DNA from: Georgenia sp.
GTDB lineage: Bacteria; Actinomycetota; Actinomycetes; Actinomycetales; Actinomycetaceae
Length of the DNA: 5,242 nt
Assembly: GCA_027322565.1 (NCBI GenBank)
Contig: DAHVRG010000214.1
Coordinates: 1-5,242, forward strand
Direction: 5' to 3'
Below are positions 1 to 4,820 of this stretch, one piece after another. The stretch's first letter is position 1, and the number at the start of each line of letters is the position of its first letter. The notes under the pieces were generated by a model, which was given only the letters and a program-made list of their open reading frames with translations, was not told the DNA's origin and ran no database searches. The translations under genes and the position numbers were made by a program.

Positions 1-411
1 GTCGTGGCGGACGTCGTCGAGCCGTACGGGCCGGTCCTTGCGTGCTACCTCGTGGACCGCAGCGTCGACCAGGGCCGTGTCGACCCACTCCGGCAGCATG
101 AGCATGAGCGTCCAGGACCACCGCGACTTGTCGCGCGCCGAGGTGAAGACCTCCATGCTCTCGGCCCACCACAGGCCCTCGAGCGGCGGGACGACGTAGT
201 CGCGCCCGAGCTCCTTGCTGGCGAACTTCACCCGGTAGGCCACGGGGTACAGCGCCTCGATGGCCGCGGCGAAGGCCGGCTCGGTGTTCGGGCCGCCGTG
301 GCCGTCGACCATGAGGTAGGCCGTCCCCGGCACGTCGACGAGCCGGAACTCCCCGCGCCGTGCGCGGTACGTGTCGAGGGTCTTCTTGAGGTCGACCTTC
401 GCCGCCGTCAT
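1..411 (-). CDS. GyrI-like small-molecule-binding domain protein, 3' end cut by window edge
   Basis: The minus strand reads open from an ATG at 411 to base 1, giving 137 residues with no stop; the C-terminus lies outside the window. The protein begins MTAAKVDLKKTLDTY. It carries stretches I recognise from the roughly 200-residue stand-alone GyrI-like domain family (SbmC/GyrI fold, related to the ligand-binding half of AraC/MerR-type regulators): YLMVDGHGGPN (residues 32-42), PLEGLWW (76-82) and a Trp-rich strand around KSRWSWTLMLM (95-105). About 60-70 residues are probably missing. There is no DNA-binding domain before the GyrI-like part, so it is more likely a cytoplasmic ligand-binding protein or hydrolase-like relative than a regulator; the ligand is unknown. 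Its ATG overlaps the TGA of the upstream DUF4386 gene (ATGA, 408-411), implying translational coupling. Only a weak AGGT ribosome site precedes it. Family assignment is fairly sure; function is not. Confidence 0.85.
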   Translation of the reverse strand, partial: MTAAKVDLKKTLDTYRARRGEFRLVDVPGTAYLMVDGHGGPNTEPAFAAAIEALYPVAYRVKFASKELGRDYVVPPLEGLWWAESMEVFTSARDKSRWSWTLMLMLPEWVDTALVDAAVHEVARKDRPVRLDDVRHD

Positions 412-1148
412 CGGACCTGCCCGCCTGCCGGGAGCGCCGCGACCGCCTCCGGCCGGAAGCCGCGGACGACGAGGTACACGCCGAGGGCAAGCTCCCACGC
501 GGCGATGGGGAGCGCGGCGAGGGCGGCGACGGGTGCGAGGCGGTCGTAGACGCCGAAGAAGACCACGATGTCGGAGGCGAGCAGCAGCGGCGCTCCGACC
601 AGGCCGACGGTCGGCAGGATCCGGGGTACGAGCCGGGACCGGTACAGCACGTAGCCCAGGCACAGCGCGTTGACCACCGGCATGAGGCTCTGGCTGAGGA
701 GGAACGTCCAGCCGTAGGTGGTCACCAGGGTGGTCCCCGCCGTCACGAGCGAGGCCTCGTCCAGGCCGGCGCCGGCGTCGCTGCGAAGCGAGGTGAGGGT
801 GAGCATGCTGACGACGCCGACGAGGATGAGGCTCCCCTCGACGATGCGGGCGGCGACGAACCCGAGGGCTGCGGTCTCGCTCTGCCGCCGGACGACCGGG
901 AAGAGGACGACGGCCGTGCCGACACAGGCCAGCGCGACGACGACCTCGGCGAACGAACCCCACAGCACTCCGACCTCACTGCCGGCGCCGAGCACGTAGC
1001 GGGCACCGTCCTGGACCGGACGGAACACCATGAGGGTGGGCACCGACACGAACGTCAGGAGGTAGAGCACTCCCGCGGCCAGGGAGGTGCGGCGCAACGG
1101 GTCGGGCGACGGCCGGGTGGGAGCTGCGGGACGGGTGGTGGCGGTCAT
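408..1148 (-). CDS. DUF4386-type six-helix integral membrane protein
   Basis: This encodes 246 residues from the ATG at 1148. The start is chosen because GAAGGA lies 6 bases upstream, whereas the longer reading back to 1277 adds 43 Arg/Ala/Pro-rich residues with no ribosome site. A Pro/Thr-rich N-terminus of about 20 residues is followed by six hydrophobic segments at roughly 22-42, 62-86, 95-118, 143-168, 177-200 and 207-229. The third segment contains GFVAARIVEGSLILVG, a pattern typical of DUF4386 proteins, and the loop RSRLVPRILPTVGLVGAPLLL (split around residues 170-190) also fits that family. The biochemical function of DUF4386 is unknown. There is no signal peptidase site; the protein should sit in the cytoplasmic membrane. 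It is the first gene of a two-gene unit, its TGA overlapping the ATG of the GyrI-like gene. It is transcribed away from the alpha/beta hydrolase across a shared 206-base intergenic region. Confidence 0.87.
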   Translation of the reverse strand: MTATTRPAAPTRPSPDPLRRTSLAAGVLYLLTFVSVPTLMVFRPVQDGARYVLGAGSEVGVLWGSFAEVVVALACVGTAVVLFPVVRRQSETAALGFVAARIVEGSLILVGVVSMLTLTSLRSDAGAGLDEASLVTAGTTLVTTYGWTFLLSQSLMPVVNALCLGYVLYRSRLVPRILPTVGLVGAPLLLASDIVVFFGVYDRLAPVAALAALPIAAWELALGVYLVVRGFRPEAVAALPAGGQVR

Positions 1149-1154
1149 GACGTG

Positions 1155-1160
1155 TCCTTC
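1155..1160 (-). promoter_or_regulatory. Ribosome binding site deciding the DUF4386 start
   Basis: On the minus strand GAAGGA precedes the ATG at 1148 with a 6-base spacer (CACGTC). This near-consensus Shine-Dalgarno supports the 246-residue start over the upstream in-frame start at 1277. Confidence 0.75.
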
Positions 1161-1267
1161 ACGGGTGAGGACGGGTGGTGAAGGAGCCGCGGGAGCAGCG
1201 CCCGAGCGGCTTCGATGGGCGACCGCCGCAGCGCTTCGGTGTCGCCGGTGGTGAGCAGTCCGGGCCA

Positions 1268-1296
1268 ATCGTGGCACCGACGTCCCGCCGTGTCGA
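1268..1296 (-). promoter_or_regulatory. Candidate promoter for the DUF4386/GyrI-like pair
   Basis: On the minus strand a -35-like TCGACA (1291-1296, five of six bases match TTGACA) is followed after 17 bases by CACGAT (1268-1273), which keeps the A at position 2 and AT at positions 5-6 of a -10 box. The leader to the ATG at 1148 would be about 110 bases. The -10 is weak, so this is a guess based on spacing and the good -35 match. Confidence 0.35.
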
Positions 1297-1309
1297 GAGC
1301 CCCACGGCG
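1286..1309. promoter_or_regulatory. Inverted repeat CGCCGTG-N10-CACGGCG, possible operator
   Basis: Two perfect 7-base arms (1286-1292 and 1303-1309) flank a 10-base spacer. The repeat covers the -35 candidates of both divergent promoters and reaches to 2 bases before the TATGAT box. That geometry fits a dimeric repressor that would shut both directions. No regulator gene is in the window, and GC-rich DNA produces such repeats by chance, so this is a hypothesis. Confidence 0.4.
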
Positions 1310-1317
1310 TCTATGAT
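1290..1317 (+). promoter_or_regulatory. Candidate promoter for the alpha/beta hydrolase
   Basis: TATGAT at 1312-1317 is a very good -10 hexamer in an otherwise GC-rich stretch. A weak -35 (GTGTCG, 1290-1295) sits 16 bases upstream. Transcription starting near 1324 would leave a leader of about 30 bases to the ATG at 1355, which argues against the longer in-frame starts at 1175 and 1313. The -35 overlaps that of the candidate divergent promoter on the other strand. Confidence 0.5.
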
Positions 1318-1338
1318 CGAGGCGTCGGGAGCGGACGC

Positions 1339-1346
1339 GAGAGGGG
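1339..1346 (+). promoter_or_regulatory. Ribosome binding site deciding the hydrolase start
   Basis: GAGAGGGG lies 8 bases before the ATG at 1355. The alternative in-frame ATG at 1313 sits inside the putative -10 box, and neither it nor the one at 1175 has a comparable purine-rich site. Confidence 0.65.
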
Positions 1347-1354
1347 CGTTCGAC

Positions 1355-2305
1355 ATGGCGCTGCCGTGGCGGGTGCGGGCGCTGGGCTGGGCCGTGCGGA
1401 CCGCCGTGGGGCCGTACGCCACCATCTCCCCCGCCAAGCGCCGCGTCCTCCAGGCGCACACCGGGCCGGCGTGGCTCGGCCACGTCCTCAACGGTCGGCC
1501 CGACCCGGACGCAACGGGGACGGAGCGCGCCATCCCCGGACCGGCGGGCAGCGTCCCGACCCGCGTCTACCGGCCGCGGCACCGGGCCGGCGGCCTCCCC
1601 GTCGTCGTGGCCGTCCCGGGCGGGGGCTTCACCTACAGCCACCCCGACAACTCGGCGTGGCTCGCCAGCCGCCTGTGCACCCGCCTACCCGCCGTCGTCC
1701 TCGTCCCGGCCCACCGACGTCCGCCGGCCGACCCCGCCCCCGCCGCCGGTGAGGACTGCTACGCCGTGACGGCCTGGGCAGCCGCGAACGCCGCCCTCCT
1801 CGGGGGTGACGGTGACCGTCTGGCCGTCGTGGGTGAGAGCTCGGGGGCCACCCTTGCCGCGGCTGTCACGCTCCGGGCCCGCGAGCGAGGAGGTCCTGGA
1901 ATCCGGGCGCAGGCCCTGCTGCAGGGCACCTTCGACCTCACCCCCTCCGCGCCCTCCATGCACGCGCCGGTCAGCTGGCCCTTCGGGCGCCCGCGAGACC
2001 TGCCGGACCTCGCGAGGGCCTACGTCGGGGCCGGCGACCCGGCCGACCCCGCGGTCTCCCCACTGCTCGCCGAGTCTCACGCCGGGCTCCCGCCCGCGTT
2101 CGTCCTCACTGCCGACCACGACTACCTCCGCGAGGAGACGGAACGGTACGCAGCGGCCCTGGTGCGGGACGGCGTCCCCGTTGCGCACGCCCACTACCGC
2201 GACAGTCCCCACGGGATCTTCTCCTTCCCGAGCTGGTGCTGGGCCTCCGGCCCGGCGCTCGACCGGCTGGTCGCCTTCCTCCGCCGCCGGCTGTCCGACG
2301 CGTGA
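1355..2305 (+). CDS. Alpha/beta hydrolase, hormone-sensitive-lipase (HSL)-type esterase
   Basis: This encodes 316 residues from the ATG at 1355, a usual length for bacterial HSL-family carboxylesterases (alpha/beta hydrolase fold-3). Family order is clear. The oxyanion region is VPGGGF (residues 87-92). The degenerate AHRRPPADPAP (119-129) aligns without gaps to the family's DYRLAPEHPFP. EDCYAVTAWAAANAALLGGD follows (133-152). The nucleophile elbow is GESSG (160-164, Ser162). The acid is probably Asp256 in TADHDYLRE, and the catalytic His is His286 in SPHGI. The complete Ser-Asp-His triad suggests it is active on short acyl esters; the substrate is unknown. Oddities: the His of the usual HGGG is Pro88, and the family's DYRLAPE is strongly altered. 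There is no signal peptide, so it should be cytoplasmic. It is divergent from the DUF4386 gene and lies 126 bases before the small membrane protein gene. Fold assignment is secure; activity is inferred. Confidence 0.9.
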   Translation: MALPWRVRALGWAVRTAVGPYATISPAKRRVLQAHTGPAWLGHVLNGRPDPDATGTERAIPGPAGSVPTRVYRPRHRAGGLPVVVAVPGGGFTYSHPDNSAWLASRLCTRLPAVVLVPAHRRPPADPAPAAGEDCYAVTAWAAANAALLGGDGDRLAVVGESSGATLAAAVTLRARERGGPGIRAQALLQGTFDLTPSAPSMHAPVSWPFGRPRDLPDLARAYVGAGDPADPAVSPLLAESHAGLPPAFVLTADHDYLREETERYAAALVRDGVPVAHAHYRDSPHGIFSFPSWCWASGPALDRLVAFLRRRLSDA

Positions 2306-2421
2306 GATAATTGCCGCAGGCCTGGCGAGGACGCCGGCGCCGACCCTGTCCGACCACCACGCCGCGGACCGTCGGCGCGCCCCGCCACGCCCCTGTCCTC
2401 TTGCGTCCCATCACCTGTGAC

Positions 2422-2426
2422 GGAGG
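2422..2426 (+). promoter_or_regulatory. Ribosome binding site deciding the small membrane protein start
   Basis: GGAGG lies 5 bases before the ATG at 2432. It favours this ATG over the in-frame GTG at 2417, which would place the Shine-Dalgarno inside the coding sequence. Confidence 0.7.
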
Positions 2427-2431
2427 TGCCC

Positions 2432-2746
2432 ATGCAGACCCATCCCGACCTCGCCCCGCTCGAGCGCAGGCCGAAGCGGACCCAGGTGGCCTCGATGCTC
2501 GTGACGTTCCTCGTCGTCGTGGCCCTCGTCCCCGGCGCGGCCGTCCTTGCCCTCACCTGGCTCACCAGGGCGTTGTCCGCCGGCTGGGGGCCGGTGCTCG
2601 GCGGCGTCCTCATCGCCGCCACCTGGCCCGCGGTCTCCCGAGCGTCGCGCGAGCTCACGGGTCGTTCCCCGAGGCGCCCGGCCGGCCTCCCGGGCTGGCT
2701 GTGGCTCGGCCTCGGCGGCACCCTGGCATGCTGGGTGCTGTTCTGA
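2432..2746 (+). CDS. Small three-helix membrane protein of unknown function
   Basis: This encodes 104 residues from an ATG with a good GGAGG ribosome site. I do not recognise the family. A polar, basic N-terminus (residues 1-18, including ERRPKRTQ) leads into a long hydrophobic segment at about 20-44, a second at about 51-68, a basic loop (SRASRELTGRSPRR, 69-82) and a third segment (85-104) that runs to the last residue, WVLF. The positive-inside rule would put the N-terminus and the 69-82 loop in the cytoplasm and the C-terminus outside. There are no catalytic motifs. The strong start signal, codon bias and coherent topology argue for a real gene. It is followed 14 bases after its stop by a strong GC-rich hairpin, suggesting transcription ends there. 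The preceding 126 bases (2306-2431) show no convincing promoter, so it could be read through from the hydrolase gene. Confidence 0.72.
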   Translation: MQTHPDLAPLERRPKRTQVASMLVTFLVVVALVPGAAVLALTWLTRALSAGWGPVLGGVLIAATWPAVSRASRELTGRSPRRPAGLPGWLWLGLGGTLACWVLF

Positions 2747-2751
2747 CGACT

Positions 2752-2763
2752 CCCACCGGTGGG
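2752..2763. repeat. Perfect 12-bp palindrome CCCACCGGTGGG
   Basis: CCCACCGGTGGG is its own reverse complement. Its last three bases are also the start of the left arm of the downstream hairpin, so the two structures cannot form fully at once in RNA. It could be part of a terminator, a protein-binding palindrome, or chance. Confidence 0.5.
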
Positions 2764-2790
2764 GTCCCGGCGCCCACGTCGGGACCCCGC
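2759..2790 (+). terminator. GC-rich hairpin, possible U-less terminator
   Basis: GGGGTCCCGGCG (2761-2772) pairs with CGTCGGGACCCC (2777-2788) over 12 bp with a single G-U pair and a CCCA tetraloop; outer bases 2759-2760 add one G-C and one wobble pair. It starts 14 bases after the small membrane protein stop. There is no T-run, so it would be a hairpin-only terminator of the sort proposed for actinobacteria, or an RNA structure in the leader of the CinA-like gene, whose ATG is 41 bases past the right arm. Confidence 0.6.
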
Positions 2791-2829
2791 GGGATTGTGC
2801 GACCGGCACGGCCCGAGCACCCTGTGGAC

Positions 2830-3561
2830 ATGCCGAACCCCACCGCCGCCATGCTCGTCATCGGTGACGGGATCCTCTCCGGCCGCACCCGAGACGCCAA
2901 CGCCCACCACCTCGCGGGCGAGCTCAGCCGCGTCGGTGTCGACCTGCGCGAGATCCGGGTCGTCCCCGACGACCACGCCGTCATCGTCGACGCCCTCGAC
3001 GCACTGAGGGAGCGCTACACCTACGTCTTCACCTCCGGCGGCATCGGTCCCACGCACGACGACATCACCGCCGACGCCGTCGCTGCGGCCTTCGGCGTGG
3101 GGATCGAGGTCCGCGACGACGCCCGCGCACTGCTCGAGGAGGCCATGGCGCGCCGGGGCGTCACGGTGACCGCCGAGCAGCTTCGCATGGCGCGCGTCCC
3201 GGACGGCGCCACCCTCATCGCCAACAGCCGCTCCGGGGCGCCGGGGTTCACCATCGGCAACGTCCATGTCATGGCCGGGGTGCCGTCCATCTTCATCGCG
3301 ATGCTCGACGCGCTCCTGCCCACCCTGGCCACCGGAACCCCGCTCCGCTCCCGCGAGGTGCGCTTCGAGGTCGGCGAGAGCCGGGTCTCGGCGCAGCTCC
3401 GCGAGCTCGCGGAGCGGCTGCCCGACGTCAGCATCGGCTCCTATCCGTTCAGCGACGGCGACATCCGCGGGACGAACGTCGTCGTCCGCGCCACCGCCGA
3501 GGAGCAGCTCGCCGAGGCGGTGGCCCGGCTCGAGGAGATCCGCGCCCGCGTCTCAGGGTGA
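2830..3561 (+). CDS. Stand-alone CinA N-terminal-type (MoCF/molybdopterin-binding fold) protein
   Basis: This encodes 243 residues from the ATG at 2830. The domain is the COG1058 competence/damage-inducible protein A type. It shows AMLVIGDGILSGRTRDAN (residues 7-24), the hallmark TSGGIGPTHDDIT (68-80), RMARVPDGA (119-127) and VHVMAGVPSIF (145-155). A C-terminal alpha/beta segment (about 172-243) contains SIGSYPF. Full CinA proteins are about 410-420 residues and end in a PncC nicotinamide-mononucleotide deamidase domain; that half is absent. Family members have been linked to ADP-ribose hydrolysis and, by fold, to molybdopterin binding; the role here is uncertain. The usual GDEIL motif reads GDGIL, a one-base change from Glu to Gly14. 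No good Shine-Dalgarno precedes the ATG; an in-frame GTG at 2797 is possible, but homology begins near MPNPTAAMLV. Its last 9 bases overlap the 3' end of the convergent flavoprotein gene. Confidence 0.88.
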   Translation: MPNPTAAMLVIGDGILSGRTRDANAHHLAGELSRVGVDLREIRVVPDDHAVIVDALDALRERYTYVFTSGGIGPTHDDITADAVAAAFGVGIEVRDDARALLEEAMARRGVTVTAEQLRMARVPDGATLIANSRSGAPGFTIGNVHVMAGVPSIFIAMLDALLPTLATGTPLRSREVRFEVGESRVSAQLRELAERLPDVSIGSYPFSDGDIRGTNVVVRATAEEQLAEAVARLEEIRARVSG

Positions 3562-4794
3562 GGGCCGGACGGCCGTGGCCGCCAGCTCCTCGAGGGGTGC
3601 CCTGCCCTCCCGCAGCGCGCGCAGGTCCACTGCGCCCGCGTCGACCACGGCGCGCACACCGTCGATGGCGTCCCAGTCGTTCATGTGCATCCCGGCCACG
3701 ACCCGGCCGCGGCGCACCCAGAACGCCGTGAACACCCGCCCGGGGACGTCCCCGCGGAGGACGACGTCGTCGTACCCGTCCGGCCCGACGTCGCCGACGT
3801 ACTCGATCCCGACGTCGTACTGGTCGGTGAAGAAGTACGGCAGCCGGTCGTAGGGGGCGCCCGTCCCGAGGATCGTCCGGGCCGCCGCCCGGCCCTGGCC
3901 GATGGCGTTGTCCCAATGCTCGACCCGGATGTGCCGGTCCAGGCGGGGATGGTGGGCCCGCGCGACGTCCCCGGCGGCCAGCACGTCGGGGTGCGATGTG
4001 CGCAGGTACGCGTCGACGACGACGCCGTTGTCCACGTCGAGGCCCGCGGCTTCGGCGAGCTCGGTGTTCGGGCGCGCACCGACACCGACGAGGAGGAAGT
4101 CGGCCCTCACGGACGTGCCGTCCTCCAGCCGCACGGTGACGCCGTCGGGTCCTTCCTTGACCCCCTGGACGGACACCCCGGTCCACAGGTCGACACCGTG
4201 GGAGGTGTGGAGCGAGGCGAAGACGTCGGCGACCTCGGCGCCGAGGACCCGCTGGAGGGGTCGGTCGGCGGCCTCGAGCACGACCACCTGGCAGCCGGCG
4301 GAACGCGCCGCGGCCGCCACCTCCAACCCAACCCACCCGCCGCCGATGATCGCGACGTTCCGGTCGGGGCGGAGCTCGGCCTTGATCCGCTCGCTGTCTC
4401 CGATCGTCCGCAGGTAGCCGACCCGGCGACCGGGCGGGGCGGCGGGCAGGTGACGGGGGCTCGCCCCGGTGGCGAGGAGGAGGGCGTCGTAGGCGAGCTC
4501 GCCGCCCGGGACGGTGACCGCCCGGGCGGCGAGGTCGACCGAGGTGACCCGCGTCCGGAGGACGAGCTCGACGTCGTGCTGGACGTACCAGTCCGCGGGG
4601 TGGGCGAAGACGCTCTCCCGCTCGTCGGTGCCGAGCAGATAGCCCTTGGACAGCGGGGGTCGCTCGTAGGGGCGTTCGTCCTCAGCACCGACGATGACGA
4701 CGCGTCCGTCGAAGCCTTCCTCCCGCAGCCCTTCGGCGGCCCGGGCTGCGGCCAGACCACCACCGACGACGACGACGGACCTCGGCTGGCTCAT
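3553..4794 (-). CDS. FAD/NADH-dependent ferredoxin (rubredoxin) reductase-type flavoprotein
   Basis: This encodes 413 residues, the typical length for the BphA4/putidaredoxin-reductase/rubredoxin-reductase family, which passes electrons from NAD(P)H through FAD to a small iron-sulfur protein. Domains in order: FAD-binding VVVGGGLAAARAAE (residues 8-21), ERPPLSK (44-50), ATG (108-110), NAD-binding IIGGGWVGLE (149-158) with Glu174 at the end of the next strand favouring NADH over NADPH, VGVGARPNTEL (236-246), LAAGDVA (272-278, Asp276 for FAD), HWDNAIGQGR (293-302), and a Reductase_C-like end from about 318 (YFFTDQYD, then MHMNDWD at 370-376). There is no CxxC pair, so it is not a disulfide reductase. 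GAAGGAG lies 5 bases before the ATG. It follows the DoxX-like gene by 26 bases on the same strand, so they are probably co-transcribed. No ferredoxin, P450 or oxygenase gene is visible, so the electron acceptor is unknown. Confidence 0.93.
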   Translation of the reverse strand: MSQPRSVVVVGGGLAAARAAEGLREEGFDGRVVIVGAEDERPYERPPLSKGYLLGTDERESVFAHPADWYVQHDVELVLRTRVTSVDLAARAVTVPGGELAYDALLLATGASPRHLPAAPPGRRVGYLRTIGDSERIKAELRPDRNVAIIGGGWVGLEVAAAARSAGCQVVVLEAADRPLQRVLGAEVADVFASLHTSHGVDLWTGVSVQGVKEGPDGVTVRLEDGTSVRADFLLVGVGARPNTELAEAAGLDVDNGVVVDAYLRTSHPDVLAAGDVARAHHPRLDRHIRVEHWDNAIGQGRAAARTILGTGAPYDRLPYFFTDQYDVGIEYVGDVGPDGYDDVVLRGDVPGRVFTAFWVRRGRVVAGMHMNDWDAIDGVRAVVDAGAVDLRALREGRAPLEELAATAVRPSP

Positions 4795-4799
4795 CTCGG

Positions 4800-4806
4800 C
4801 TCCTTC
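4800..4806 (-). promoter_or_regulatory. Ribosome binding site of the flavoprotein gene
   Basis: On the minus strand GAAGGAG lies in the 26-base gap after the DoxX-like stop, 5 bases before the ATG at 4794. It allows independent initiation within a shared message. Confidence 0.75.
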
Positions 4807-4820
4807 GCTCCCCGTGCGCC

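Noticed and set aside
1175..1354. 60-residue N-terminal extension of the alpha/beta hydrolase
   Set aside because: It contains the best -10 box and the inverted repeat, has no ribosome site, and the residues do not resemble the family; the ATG at 1355 has GAGAGGGG in front.
2306..2311. GATAAT as a -10 box for the small membrane protein gene
   Set aside because: Five of six bases match TATAAT, but it directly follows the hydrolase stop and has no -35-like hexamer 16-18 bases upstream (only GCCGCC-type sequence).
2337..2378. Inverted repeat GCGCCGAC / GTCGGCGC after the hydrolase gene as a terminator
   Set aside because: The 8-bp arms are separated by a 26-base loop and there is no T-run; this is within chance expectation for such GC-rich sequence.
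2311..2829. 173-residue N-terminal extension of the CinA-like protein
   Set aside because: It overlaps the entire small membrane protein gene in another frame and the hairpin, and reads as Arg/Pro-rich shadow sequence; family similarity begins at about 2830.
2194..3267. 357-codon minus-strand open frame spanning the hydrolase end, the small membrane gene and the CinA-like gene
   Set aside because: It crosses three plus-strand genes and the hairpin, has no recognisable motifs and no ribosome site noticed; it is a shadow frame.
3569..3576. ACGGCCGT palindrome and nearby GGCC repeats as a bidirectional terminator at the convergent junction
   Set aside because: Stems are only four base pairs, with no T-run, and they lie within flavoprotein coding sequence that explains them.
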